Part shown: positions 53,687 through 62,630 of the stretch, in pieces
How the letters are laid out: each line of letters starts with the position of its first letter
Numbering within the stretch: position 1 is the stretch's first letter
Source: Candidatus Equimonas faecalis
Lineage (GTDB): Bacteria > Bacteroidota > Bacteroidia > Bacteroidales > Bacteroidaceae
Length of the DNA: 64,000 nucleotides
Assembly: GCA_018066245.1 (NCBI GenBank)
Contig: JAGHRT010000015.1
Span: 25,878-89,877 of the forward strand
Direction of reading: 5' to 3'
Made by a program: the position numbers and the translations under genes
The notes under the pieces: model-generated
Seen by the model: only the letters and a program-made list of their open reading frames with translations
The model's database searches: none
What the model was told of the DNA's origin: nothing

Positions 53687-54262
53687 TTCCAAGCCGATGT
53701 ATTGCCACGGGTTGCCCACCGTTGCGAGGTACTCCTCAAAGGCGGCGCGGGCGATGACCACCGTGCCCCGGCAGTCGTTGGGGTGGAAGGAAAGCGTGTC
53801 TGCCGCCTGCAACCGCCGGTCGAGGAACAGGTGGACGTGGTGCTCCGCATCGTTGATGAGGCCGAAGGGCGACACGCTGCCGGGCTCCAACCCCAGATAG
53901 CGGCGCATACGCTCAGGCGAAGCGAAGGACAGTTTGCCGCAAGAGGGCCGTCCCTCGGCGGCAAGCATGGCCTTGAGCCGTTGCTCCAAGTCGTGGATGG
54001 GCAAGTCGTAGTCGCAGTGGAGGCATACGAGGTAGTGCTGGTTGCCCTTGTGGTTGCGGAAGAAGAGGTTCTTGCAGTGGACGGAACCGTCGTCGTGCCA
54101 CCACCGCTTGGCTTCCTCAATGGTTTTGCCTTCAGGGTGCGTATAGGACGTGTAGGCGATGCCGTGGGCGGCGAGATACCGGTACACCGCGGTCGCGGCT
54201 TCGCTCTGCAATTCTTCCGGGGCGCAGGGCGCAGAGGCTGTGTCGGGCTGTAGGGGATTCAT
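53681..54262 (-). CDS. YbaK/ProX-type aminoacyl-tRNA deacylase
   Basis: The product has 193 residues. Conserved features of the ProX (PrdX) branch: HPEGKTIEEAKRW, HCKNLFFRNHKGNQHYLV, the Lys-containing KLSFASPERMRRYLG, and GSVSPFGLINDAEHHVHLFLD. These enzymes hydrolyse Ala wrongly attached to tRNA-Pro. A tRNA-Pro gene is present at 28782. It is the last gene of a minus-strand series with punA, lpxK and sppA. Its stop lies in a large hairpin. Confidence 0.88.
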   Translation of the reverse strand: MNPLQPDTASAPCAPEELQSEAATAVYRYLAAHGIAYTSYTHPEGKTIEEAKRWWHDDGSVHCKNLFFRNHKGNQHYLVCLHCDYDLPIHDLEQRLKAMLAAEGRPSCGKLSFASPERMRRYLGLEPGSVSPFGLINDAEHHVHLFLDRRLQAADTLSFHPNDCRGTVVIARAAFEEYLATVGNPWQYIGLEE

Positions 54263-54283
54263 GGGACGGGCAACTTCTGTAGG

Positions 54284-55096
54284 TCAGTCAAGCACGCGCA
54301 CAAGTTCCTTGATAAGTTCGGCCAGCGGAGCCTCCACGGCCTGCGCAGCCTGCTGCACATCCTCGTGGCTTACCTCTACGATGAAGTCTGCTCCTCCCAT
54401 GTCGGTGATGACGCTCACGCCGAGGCATCGCATTCCGCAGTGGCGGGCCACGATGACTTCGGGCACCGTGCTCATTCCCACGGCGTCGGCACCGAGTGCT
54501 CTGTAGGCATCGTATTCGGCGGGGGTTTCATAGGTGGGCCCTTGCGTGCCGAGATACACGCCCTCCTGCACCTTCGTGCCCTGCCGTGCGGCTATGTCCT
54601 TCGCCAGCCCGAGGAGCTTGTGGTCGTAGGGCTCGTGCATGTCGAGGAAGCGCGGCCCCATCGGAATGTTCTGCCCGCGCAGAGGATTCTCGGGGAAGAA
54701 GTTGATGTGGTCGCGTATGAGCATGATGTCGCCCACACGGAAAGAAGGATTCATGCCGCCGGCAGCATTGCTCACGATTACCGTGGTAATGCCCAACAGG
54801 CACATCACGCGCTCGGGAAAGGTTACTTCTTTCATGGAGTAGCCCTCGTAATAGTGGAAGCGGCCCTCCATGGCCATCACCTCCCGACCGGCGAGACGCC
54901 CGAAGAGCAGCCGTCCATGGTGGCCCTCCACCGTGCTCACGGGGAAGTGGGGAATATCCTTGTAGTCAAACGCGTCGATGATGTCTATCTCCTTGGCCAG
55001 ATTGCCAAGGCCGCTGCCGAGGATGATGGCCACCTCGGGGCGCAAGGCAGTGCGGGCTTGCAGCCACGCTGCCGTTTCTTGGATTTTTTCTAACAT
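54284..55096 (-). CDS. punA: Purine-nucleoside phosphorylase, trimeric (PunA type)
   Basis: The product has 270 residues. GSGLGNLA near residue 27, EGHHGRL, the GRFHYYEGYSMKEVTFP segment, VSNAAGGMN and the Asn/Asp-containing C-terminal site (GMRCLGVSVITDMG) give the family-II fold. It cleaves purine nucleosides with phosphate. The start overlaps the end of lpxK by 7 nt. Confidence 0.93.
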   Translation of the reverse strand: MLEKIQETAAWLQARTALRPEVAIILGSGLGNLAKEIDIIDAFDYKDIPHFPVSTVEGHHGRLLFGRLAGREVMAMEGRFHYYEGYSMKEVTFPERVMCLLGITTVIVSNAAGGMNPSFRVGDIMLIRDHINFFPENPLRGQNIPMGPRFLDMHEPYDHKLLGLAKDIAARQGTKVQEGVYLGTQGPTYETPAEYDAYRALGADAVGMSTVPEVIVARHCGMRCLGVSVITDMGGADFIVEVSHEDVQQAAQAVEAPLAELIKELVRVLD

Positions 55097-56040
55097 AGCT
55101 TCAGAATGGCTTGTCTAAGGTCTGTTTCTTGGTTAAAAAGGATGGTGGGCGCGATAGGCAGGGGGATGGCCGTTCCGGCAGGGAGGCGCATCGCGTCCTT
55201 TTCGGTGGTGAGCACGGGGCCTTGGAGACTGGTTGCGGCTCTGAGGTCGGCTGCCGAGAAGTTGTGGTGGTCGGGGAAACGCAAATGCCGGATAATGCGC
55301 ACGCCCGCTGCCGTAAGGTGGTCGATGAGCGGCTGCGGCTGCGCTATGCCTGTAATGAGGCTGGCCTCTCCGCTTTCCCACACGCCTGGCGGCAGAGGAG
55401 CATAGGCTATACTGGCGAAGAACAGTCGCTGACGCTCCTCCGGGTGCAGTTCGCGGCGGACGGCTTCGGCCTCCTCGGCGGTGAGCGTGGCGGGGCACTT
55501 AGTTACCACCACGATGTCGGCACGTCGAGCTCCGCTCCGCCACTCCCGCAGTCGTCCGAAGGGCAGGACGCGGTCGCGGGTGTAGAGACGGTGCCAGTCG
55601 GTCAGCAGGATGTTGCAGTTGCGGGCTATGTAGCGATGCTGGAAAGCATCGTCGAGGATGAGTACGCCGCCTTTGCTCCTGCCCCACGGCAGGGCGCTGA
55701 GCAGCGGCAGGGCGCGGCGGCGGTCTTCACTCACCGACACGGGCACTTCTCCCCTAAACTTGCGGAAAATCTGCAAGGGCTCGTCGCCGATGTCGGCGGC
55801 TGTGCTCTCAGCCGAAGCGACCAAAGGCCCCTTGGTGGCTCGTCCGTAGCCACGGCTGAGCACGGCAGGCTGCCGTCCCGCCTCGCGGAGCAGGCGTACC
55901 AGCAGTTCCACCATCGGTGTCTTACCCGTGCCTCCCACGGCAAGGTTGCCTACGCTGACCACGGGGAAGGGTGCTTGCCTCTGCTCCAGGACTTCGTGGT
56001 CGAAGGCCCAGTTGCGCAAGGCCATCACTATGCCGTACAC
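55090..56040 (-). CDS. lpxK: Tetraacyldisaccharide 4'-kinase
   Basis: The product has 316 residues from GTG 56040. P-loop VGNLAVGGTGKTPM near residue 29, LSRGYGRATKGP, SVSEDRRRAL and LILDDAFQHR are all family hallmarks. It phosphorylates the lipid A disaccharide precursor at the inner membrane. The usual N-terminal hydrophobic lead-in is shorter than in relatives. Upstream in frame there is no ATG before the stop of the preceding frame, so GTG (or an even rarer start) must be used; the true start is uncertain. Confidence 0.9.
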   Translation of the reverse strand: MYGIVMALRNWAFDHEVLEQRQAPFPVVSVGNLAVGGTGKTPMVELLVRLLREAGRQPAVLSRGYGRATKGPLVASAESTAADIGDEPLQIFRKFRGEVPVSVSEDRRRALPLLSALPWGRSKGGVLILDDAFQHRYIARNCNILLTDWHRLYTRDRVLPFGRLREWRSGARRADIVVVTKCPATLTAEEAEAVRRELHPEERQRLFFASIAYAPLPPGVWESGEASLITGIAQPQPLIDHLTAAGVRIIRHLRFPDHHNFSAADLRAATSLQGPVLTTEKDAMRLPAGTAIPLPIAPTILFNQETDLRQAILKLC

Positions 56041-56080
56041 TGCCGTATCGTTCAGGTGAGAGATGACAATCCGTGCCCGG

Positions 56081-57850
56081 CTATTTCAGATTCGGCGCGT
56101 AGGGAATGCGGGCCTGAAGGTAGTGGCCATTGTTCAGCTGCGGCAGGATGCCAAGCGGGGCGTAGAATTCGCCGAGGGCGAGGCGGGCCTTGCGCTCAAG
56201 GTAGGAGTCGCCCTTGGCCTGCTGCATGAACGTCTCCATCCAGGAGGCGGGCTCAGGATAGGCGGCCTGGCTGTAGTCCTTCAGCTTGGCAAGGCGTGCG
56301 GCGTAGGCCACGGCATCTTCCAGCGTACCGATTTTGTCCACGAGTCCAAGGCCAAGGGCCTGCTGGCCAGTCCAAACGCGGCCTTGCCCTATGGAATCCA
56401 CGCGTGCCGTAGTCATCTTGCGGCCTGCGGCTACGCGGCTGATGAAGAGTTTGTAGCCGCGTTCCACCATGGCCTGCATGGCTGCGCCCTCCTCGGCGTT
56501 GAAGCCACGGGCCATTGTACCGAAGTCGGCACTCTTGTTGGTTTTCACCATGTCGAAGTGTACGCCAATTTTGCTTGTCAGCAAGGATGATGCGTCGGGC
56601 ACCATACCGAAGATGCCGATAGAGCCGGTTATGGTGGTGGCATCGGCGAACACGTAGTTGGCTCCGCAGCTCATGTAGTAACCGCCGCTGGCTGCCATGC
56701 CGCTCATGCTTACGACGACGGGCTTTTTCTGCTTGAGGAGCTGTATGGCCCGCCACATCTGTTCGCTGGCGTAGGCCGATCCGCCGCCGGAGTTAATGCG
56801 CAGTACGACGGCCTTCACGTCTTCGTCGGCGGCCAGGCGGTCGAGGTCATCCACCACCTTGCTTCCTACGATTTGGTCGCCGCCCGAGAGCATATCGCGG
56901 GGCGAGGCTTCGTCCACGATGTCGCCTGCGGCATAGTAGATGGCCACTTTGTCGCTGTGGTCGGCGGGAGAATCGAGGGCGGCCACGTCGGCGGGTTCGG
57001 CAAGGTGGAGTTCCGAGGTCTTGGCCAGCCGGCGGAGCACCTGGCGCGTGCCGTCGATGTAGCAGATGCTGTCCACGAGATGCTTCTCGGCATACCAGGT
57101 GGCAGGCTGGAGGGCTGCATAGTCATCGGCCAGCGTGTTGAGCTGCGCGGCGGTGAGTTTGCGGCTCTTGGCCACGTCGGCGACCACCGTATCCCAGATG
57201 CTGTGGATATAGCTGGTAACCTGCTCACGATTGGCGGGGCTCATCTCAGTATTGATAAAGGGTTCCACGGCACTCTTGTATGTGCCTACTTTGAACACCT
57301 GTACTTTCACGCCCAGCTTGTCGAGGACTTCCTTGAAGAAGATGGGCTGCGAGGCGATGCCGTGCCAGTCCAGCAATCCTTCGGGGTTGAGGAGCACGCG
57401 GTCGGCCACCGAGCCGAGGTAGTAGCTGCTTTGTGCGTACTGGTCGGCGTAGCTTACGATGAACTTGCCGCTTTTCTTGAAGTCGAGAAGGGCTTTGCGG
57501 AGTTCCTGCATGCAGGCGAAGTCGGCCTGGAGGCCGCCGCCTTCAAGATAGACGCCCACGATTTTGTCGTTGTCGGCGGCCACGCGCAGGGCAGTCTTGA
57601 GTTGTTCGAGGCTGAGGCTGTTGCCTTGTTCGCCTCCCATAAACGAGGCGAAGGGATTGGCGGGTGCTTCGCGCTCATTGAGGGTGCCGTCCAGCTGGAT
57701 GTGCAGGACGCTGCCGCTTTCCACGCTGCCCGTGGATTTGCCCATAGTGGCCATGCCGGCCACCATGCCGACAAAGCTGAAGAACACTATGACGCCGACG
57801 ATGAGCAGGGCGAGAATGCAGCCCAGGGTATATTTCAGTACGTCTTTCAT
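56081..57850 (-). CDS. sppA: Signal peptide peptidase SppA, 67K type
   Basis: The product has 589 residues with one N-terminal membrane helix (about 9-31) and two tandem SppA domains. The catalytic Lys is K192 ([13 protein letters not shown]) in the first half, the Ser is S388 ([12 protein letters not shown]) in the second, as in E. coli SppA. It degrades cleaved signal peptides and membrane fragments in the periplasm. The gene starts a minus-strand run sppA-lpxK-punA-proX with 40-nt, overlapping and 21-nt junctions. Confidence 0.93.
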   Translation of the reverse strand: MKDVLKYTLGCILALLIVGVIVFFSFVGMVAGMATMGKSTGSVESGSVLHIQLDGTLNEREAPANPFASFMGGEQGNSLSLEQLKTALRVAADNDKIVGVYLEGGGLQADFACMQELRKALLDFKKSGKFIVSYADQYAQSSYYLGSVADRVLLNPEGLLDWHGIASQPIFFKEVLDKLGVKVQVFKVGTYKSAVEPFINTEMSPANREQVTSYIHSIWDTVVADVAKSRKLTAAQLNTLADDYAALQPATWYAEKHLVDSICYIDGTRQVLRRLAKTSELHLAEPADVAALDSPADHSDKVAIYYAAGDIVDEASPRDMLSGGDQIVGSKVVDDLDRLAADEDVKAVVLRINSGGGSAYASEQMWRAIQLLKQKKPVVVSMSGMAASGGYYMSCGANYVFADATTITGSIGIFGMVPDASSLLTSKIGVHFDMVKTNKSADFGTMARGFNAEEGAAMQAMVERGYKLFISRVAAGRKMTTARVDSIGQGRVWTGQQALGLGLVDKIGTLEDAVAYAARLAKLKDYSQAAYPEPASWMETFMQQAKGDSYLERKARLALGEFYAPLGILPQLNNGHYLQARIPYAPNLK

Positions 57851-57924
57851 AAGGTTTGAGGTTTTGAGGTTTGTAAATTTGTGAAATGTTGAGGAGGATT
57901 ACTCCATATTTATATATATAGGGG

Positions 57925-58680
57925 TTATGCTTGCAGGAGGAGTTCCACGGGGCAGTGGTCGGAGCCGAGAATCTCGCTATGGATGGCTGCGTCCTGAAGG
58001 CTGGGCACGAGCCGCTGGGAGCAGACAAAGTAGTCGATGCGCCAGCCCACGTTGCGCTCCCTTGCCTTCATGCGGTAGCTCCACCACGAGTAGGCTTCCT
58101 CGCGGGTGGGGTAGAAGTGGCGGAAGCTATCGACGAAGCCGCTTTGCAACAGTTCGGAGAATTTGCCGCGCTCCTCGTCGGTGAAGCCGGCGTTGAAGTG
58201 GTTTGTCTTGGGGTTTTTCAGGTCGATTTCCTCGTGGGCCACGTTCATGTCGCCGCAGGCCACCACGGGCTTGCGGCTGTCCAGTTCTTTCAGGTGGTGG
58301 CGGAAGGCGTCCTCCCACTCCATGCGATAGTCGAGGCGGCGCAGGCCGTCCTGCGAGTTGGGGGTATAGACGCACACGAGGTAGAACTGGTCGTACTCGG
58401 CGGTAATGACGCGGCCTTCCGTGTCGTGCTGGGCGATGCCCAACCCGTAGGTTACGCTGAGGGGCTTTATGCGGGTGTAGATGGCCGTGCCTGAGTAGCC
58501 TTTCTTCTCGGCATAGTTCCAGAAGCTTTCGTAGCCGGGGAATTGCAGGTCAAGCTGGCCGGCCTGCATTTTCGTCTCTTGCAGGCAAACGATGTCGGCG
58601 TCGAGTGCGTCGAAGGCTTCCTGAAAGCCTTTCTGCACGCAGGCTCGGAGGCCGTTTACGTTCCAACTGATGAGTTTCAT
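57925..58680 (-). CDS. xth: Exodeoxyribonuclease III
   Basis: The product has 251 residues from ATG 58680 ([13 protein letters not shown]); the upstream ATG (58725) would add repeat-derived residues. Conserved: N7, QETKMQ, the [10 protein letters not shown] loop, [12 protein letters not shown] and the C-terminal GSDHCPV. It is an AP endonuclease and 3'-5' exonuclease in base-excision repair. Confidence 0.94.
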   Translation of the reverse strand: MKLISWNVNGLRACVQKGFQEAFDALDADIVCLQETKMQAGQLDLQFPGYESFWNYAEKKGYSGTAIYTRIKPLSVTYGLGIAQHDTEGRVITAEYDQFYLVCVYTPNSQDGLRRLDYRMEWEDAFRHHLKELDSRKPVVACGDMNVAHEEIDLKNPKTNHFNAGFTDEERGKFSELLQSGFVDSFRHFYPTREEAYSWWSYRMKARERNVGWRIDYFVCSQRLVPSLQDAAIHSEILGSDHCPVELLLQA

Positions 58681-58683
58681 GGG

Positions 58684-58740
58684 GGATTGGCTGATTAGCA
58701 AATGAGGGAATGTGGGAATTAGCAAATGAGTAGATGGGCG
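58684..58740. repeat. TTAGCAAATGAG-type repeat
   Basis: GATTAGCAAATGAGGGAATG and ATTAGCAAATGAGTAGATGG (reverse-complement orientation of the TTTGCTAATT family) fill the gap between the DUF1573 and ExoIII genes. Confidence 0.7.
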
Positions 58741-58765
58741 AAGGGGCAGGCGTGCGGAGCGTGCT

Positions 58766-59848
58766 TTAGGGCAGGGCTTCGGGAACCTTCACGTCGATGG
58801 TGATTTTCGGGCGGCGCGGGTCGTTGGTGATGAGGAGGATGCGCTGGCGGCCCTTCACTTGGCTGTCGCCGCCTTGCCGGCTGACGCTGAGGATGGCGGT
58901 TTCGCCCGGCTTGATGGAGCTTTGGCTCAGGCTGACGCGCAGCCCGGCGTTATAGACTTGCAGGCGGTTCACTTCGAGGGTGGACGAGCCGGTGTTGGTG
59001 AGCACCACCTCGCCCGTCTGCTTGGCGTTCTTCTTGTTGTTCTTCCGTTGGAGCACCACCACGCTGTCCAACTGTGCCCTCGGGGCGGCTGCGAGTGCGG
59101 CAGGGCTGGTGTCGGCGTGCGGCACGAGGGTGAGGCTCACCTGCACGTCGTTGTCCTTGCCCACATGGTCGCCCAAGTGGCGGCTCACGTAGATGGAAGT
59201 CTGCGTCAGGCCGTAGCGGCCCACCTGGGCGGCATCGGCGGTGAGCGTGAGCGTGCCCGTCTGCCCGGCCCTCAGCGTGGCGGGCTGGCAGGTGGCGGTG
59301 AGCCATTTGGGCAGGTGCATGAGGGTGGGCGTGTAGGGCTTTTTCGTGCCGTTGGCAATGCCGATGGTCTGTTGCGGCCTACCGCCGTCGGCCACGTCGT
59401 CGAACTCCACTGTGCCCGTCGTGAGGTACACTCCTTCGCCCACGTTGTAGGGGTATTCTACGGAGTAGTCGGTGAGTGCGCTGACCACCACTCCTTCCAG
59501 CCACACCTCGGTCATGCCCTCGCCCTTGGCCCCTTGCGTGTAGATGCGTGCGGCCTTGCGGAAGTGGCCGAGGAGTTCGGCGTTGAAGTTCAGGCAGACG
59601 GTGGCCTTCTGCCCAGGAGCGACCACCTGTCCTTGCTGCCATTCTGCCGTGGTGCAGCCGCAGTCGGTGAGCACGGCGGTGAGGGTGAGCGGCTGGCGGG
59701 TCTTGTTTTGCAGTTCAACGGCTTGCGTCTTCGTGGAGTGCCAACTCACCTCGCCCAGGTTGTAGGACATCTTGGGCGCGTGGAGCTGCGCTTGTGCGAG
59801 GAGGCACGCACATTGTATGAGGAGTAAGAGTGATATTCTGCCTTTCAT
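58766..59848 (-). CDS. DUF1573-family periplasmic protein
   Basis: The product has 360 residues from ATG 59848 ([13 protein letters not shown], signal peptide ending AQA). The N-terminal third is the DUF1573 Ig-like domain: [21 protein letters not shown]...[25 protein letters not shown], with the family's CGCT motif. Two further Ig-like modules follow. Function unknown; such domains are common in Bacteroidetes envelope proteins. Confidence 0.82.
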   Translation of the reverse strand: MKGRISLLLLIQCACLLAQAQLHAPKMSYNLGEVSWHSTKTQAVELQNKTRQPLTLTAVLTDCGCTTAEWQQGQVVAPGQKATVCLNFNAELLGHFRKAARIYTQGAKGEGMTEVWLEGVVVSALTDYSVEYPYNVGEGVYLTTGTVEFDDVADGGRPQQTIGIANGTKKPYTPTLMHLPKWLTATCQPATLRAGQTGTLTLTADAAQVGRYGLTQTSIYVSRHLGDHVGKDNDVQVSLTLVPHADTSPAALAAAPRAQLDSVVVLQRKNNKKNAKQTGEVVLTNTGSSTLEVNRLQVYNAGLRVSLSQSSIKPGETAILSVSRQGGDSQVKGRQRILLITNDPRRPKITIDVKVPEALP

Positions 59849-59867
59849 CGGATAGGAATATTTGGGG

Positions 59868-59875
59868 CAAAGGTA
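59868..59875 (-). promoter_or_regulatory. -7 element for the DUF1573 gene
   Basis: Minus-strand TACCTTTG; predicted leader about 12 nt. Confidence 0.5.
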
Positions 59876-60032
59876 CAAAAAATTGGGGTAAATTCAAAGA
59901 AAAGCCGGCCTTTTATGGGCAAAACCGCCCCACACGTCTCAAAAGCGCAGCCGTGCGTGGCGAAAAAGCCTTCCTTAAACCACTTTTCAGCAGCCCTCCC
60001 CTGCGTGAAACGGGGGCATAAGGCAGGCAAAA

Positions 60033-60098
60033 CTACTGTATAGAGTAGGAAAAACTACCGTATAGAGTAGGAAAAACTACCGTATAGAGTAGGAAAAA
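60033..60098 (+). repeat. 22-bp periodic array, three units
   Basis: CTACTGTATAGAGTAG (60033), CTACCGTATAGAGTAG (60055) and CTACCGTATAGAGTAG (60077), each followed by GAAAAA. The CTACT...AGTAG arms can pair (5 bp plus TATA). It ends about 105 nt before the C10 promoter. Confidence 0.82.
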
Positions 60099-60202
60099 TC
60101 CTTCCGCGCCGGAAAACTTTTGCACGTGGAGTACGGAAATGTCGCCCAGCCTCCGCAACCATTTTCGGCAGGGAATACCGCCGAGGTTTAGCAAAAAAAT
60201 CG

Positions 60203-60210
60203 TACCTTTG
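60203..60210 (+). promoter_or_regulatory. -7 element for the second C10 peptidase
   Basis: TACCTTTG, 24 nt before the ATG at 60234. Confidence 0.55.
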
Positions 60211-60233
60211 CACGCTCAAAGCAAATTCCACCC

Positions 60234-62420
60234 ATGAAGAACCTCTCGCTCCTTCTCCTCCTATTCATGCTCGCGGCGGGTGCGGCCGCCGAATCCCTCA
60301 CGCCCGAACAAAGTCTGGCCCGCCTGACAGATTCCGCCCTGCAAAGACGGGCGAAGGCTCGGAGCCCCCACCTCGTCCACACGGCGCAGGCCGACGGCCA
60401 GCCCCTCTTCTACGTGTTCGATCGCCCCGGGAATGCGGGCTTCCTCATCACCTCCGCCGATGACCTCGCCCCTGCTCTTCTGGGCTATGCCGAGGAAGGG
60501 GCCTACGCCGCCGGCAGTATGCCGCCCGCCCTTGAGTATTGGCTGGCCGACTGCGCCGCTGCCATTCAGGCTGCCGTGGCCAGGCAGCGCCCCCTCTATG
60601 CTTCCAGCCGGCAACCCTCGGCTGATGTCATACCGCCTATGCTTCCCACCTCATGGGGGCAGAGGGCCACCGTGGACGGCAGCCCGGTGTTCAATGCCTA
60701 CGCGCCGCAAGCCGACGGAAAGCCCTGTCCCATCGGCTGCGTGGCCACGGCCATGGCTCAGGTAATGAACTACTACCGGCACCCCCTCCGGGGCAAAGGC
60801 GAGCATGAGTACTGGCCCTCCATCCTGAAGGGCGAGTCGCTCCGTGCCGACTTCGCCGCCACCGCCTACGATTGGGAACACATGCAGGCACACTACGGCT
60901 CCTACATCGACGGCGAGGGCCAACTGGCCTATACGGAAGCCACGCCCCAGAGCATGGAAGCCGTCAATGTCCTTATGTACCATTGCGCCGTGGCCACCGG
61001 CATGGAGTTCAAGGCCACGGGGTCGGGCACCGACACCTACTCGGCCCTCACCGCCCTGCGTCAGCATTTCGACTACGACCCCTCCGCGCACATCGCCGAC
61101 CGCGCCTTTTACGGCGATGCCGACTGGACGGACATCCTGTTGCAGGAGATGCAGGCCCGCCGCCCCGTTATCTATACGGGGCAGACGGCCAAGGGGTCGG
61201 GGCATACCTTTGTGCTGGACGGCTACAGGGACGGCCTCTTCCATATCAACTGGGGCTGGCAAGGCTCCGGCAACGGCTACTACACGCTCTTGGGCAACGA
61301 AGCCCTGCACCCCGACCGCAACGACCCCTTGGGCGGCACCGACTACGGAGCCTTCAGCCAGCGGCATCAGGCCTTAGTAGGCATAAAGCCTGCCGGGGAG
61401 GGTAGCCGCATCTATTGCTACGTGCTGGGATTGGGCAACTACGACGTTACCGACAAGTCCGACGGCAGCCACACCCTGCACAACGGCCAAGAAATCCTCC
61501 TGCACAGTGCGGAGGGCTTCAGCAATATGAGCGGCGTAACGCTCCACGTGGAAGTGGGTCTCCGTCTGGTGGACATTTACACCCGACAGAGCCTGGATAT
61601 TACCGATGCCGCCACCGCCCGCGAGTTGGCCGCCTTCGGTACTTTGGGCGACCTGACCTTTACGCCGCAGGGCGTGCCCGACGGCATCTACGAAGCCTAC
61701 GTCATCCACCGCGATGCCGACACCGACCAGTGGCAGCGAACCATGAACACCGAGGGGTGCCTGCCGCCCCTCGTCAGCTTCGGCGAGGCCACGCTGCCTC
61801 AGGCCCACATAGACGTGGCGCTTGGCCGGACAGCCGACGGGCGGAGCTACGCCACCTTGTGCTACCCCTTGCCGCTCGCCGTCCCGGAGGGTATCACGGC
61901 CTACGCCCTGACCCGTGTGAACGCTGAAAGGCACACTCTCGTGGCAGAGCCCTTGGGAAACGTCCTGCCCCCGCATACGCCCGTCGTACTGGAAAGTACG
62001 GAAGGCCTGACCGCCGCCACTTTCCGGCAGGACTGCACGGCCACAGTGTTCACGCCTGCCCCGCTATACAATCTGCTGAACCATACCTACAAGTCCGCCC
62101 CTGCCCGGGGCGATGAGTACGTGCTGGCCATCGTGGACGGCGAGGTGGGCTTCCATCGCTATACCGGTTCCGTCCTCCCCGCCTTCAGGGCCTACTACGT
62201 CCCCGCCTCCTCCTCCGAGACCGCCCCTCTGTCCATTGACCTCACCGCCAGCCCCATCGCTACAGGGCTAAGTACGCCCCGCTTAGAACATGACTGTCCG
62301 TCGGACGGAGCCGAGGCACCGTGCCCCCCTGCGGCCTACAACCTGACGGGGCGGCGCATTGCCTCACCCACGACCCGCGGCCTCATCATCCAAGGGGGCA
62401 AAAAACACGTGAGGCCGTAG
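60234..62420 (+). CDS. Second C10 family (streptopain-like) cysteine peptidase
   Basis: The product has 728 residues: signal peptide (about 1-19), a Spi-like propeptide (SLTPEQSLARLTDSALQRRA...FLITSADDLAPALLGY), then the catalytic domain with Cys169 in CPIGCVATAMAQVMNYY and His324 in GSGHTFVLDGYRDG followed by HINWGWQG. C-terminal beta modules and a tail with AYNLTGRRI...GLIIQGGKKHVRP suggest type IX export. It is not a close duplicate of the peptidase at 45353: the catalytic motifs differ in several positions and the pro-regions are unlike, so the two likely have different substrates. Confidence 0.9.
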   Translation: MKNLSLLLLLFMLAAGAAAESLTPEQSLARLTDSALQRRAKARSPHLVHTAQADGQPLFYVFDRPGNAGFLITSADDLAPALLGYAEEGAYAAGSMPPALEYWLADCAAAIQAAVARQRPLYASSRQPSADVIPPMLPTSWGQRATVDGSPVFNAYAPQADGKPCPIGCVATAMAQVMNYYRHPLRGKGEHEYWPSILKGESLRADFAATAYDWEHMQAHYGSYIDGEGQLAYTEATPQSMEAVNVLMYHCAVATGMEFKATGSGTDTYSALTALRQHFDYDPSAHIADRAFYGDADWTDILLQEMQARRPVIYTGQTAKGSGHTFVLDGYRDGLFHINWGWQGSGNGYYTLLGNEALHPDRNDPLGGTDYGAFSQRHQALVGIKPAGEGSRIYCYVLGLGNYDVTDKSDGSHTLHNGQEILLHSAEGFSNMSGVTLHVEVGLRLVDIYTRQSLDITDAATARELAAFGTLGDLTFTPQGVPDGIYEAYVIHRDADTDQWQRTMNTEGCLPPLVSFGEATLPQAHIDVALGRTADGRSYATLCYPLPLAVPEGITAYALTRVNAERHTLVAEPLGNVLPPHTPVVLESTEGLTAATFRQDCTATVFTPAPLYNLLNHTYKSAPARGDEYVLAIVDGEVGFHRYTGSVLPAFRAYYVPASSSETAPLSIDLTASPIATGLSTPRLEHDCPSDGAEAPCPPAAYNLTGRRIASPTTRGLIIQGGKKHVRP

Positions 62421-62447
62421 CGATAAGACTCTGGCCGAGACATCGGA

Positions 62448-62529
62448 CAGTCGTATAGAGTAGTGAAAACTACTGTATAGAGTAGGAAAAACTACTGTAT
62501 AGAGTAGGAAAAACGGGTCTATAGGACAG
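62448..62529 (+). repeat. 22-bp periodic array, four units
   Basis: CAGTCGTATAGAGTAG (62448), CTACTGTATAGAGTAG (62470), CTACTGTATAGAGTAG (62492) and CGGGTCTATAGGACAG (62514), with spacers TGAAAA, GAAAAA and GAAAAA. The last unit is an exact reverse complement of 22539-22554. It is just upstream of the MATE promoter. Confidence 0.82.
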
Positions 62530-62547
62530 TATTCGGAAATAAATTAG

Positions 62548-62555
62548 TAACTTTG
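62548..62555 (+). promoter_or_regulatory. -7 element for the MATE exporter
   Basis: TAACTTTG, 19 nt after the 22-bp array and about 76 nt before the start codon. Confidence 0.55.
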
Positions 62556-62630
62556 CACCGCCTTGCGGACGGAAGCGCCGAGCCGCCTCTACCCATCCGT
62601 AAAGGCTTGACAACAATATGCCCCAAAGGG

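Larger units (their letters stand above)
59849..60233. other. Divergent intergenic region
   Basis: It contains the minus promoter of the DUF1573 gene (59868-59875), a 22-bp array (60033-60098) and the plus promoter of the second C10 peptidase (60203-60210). Nothing else was recognised. Confidence 0.6.
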
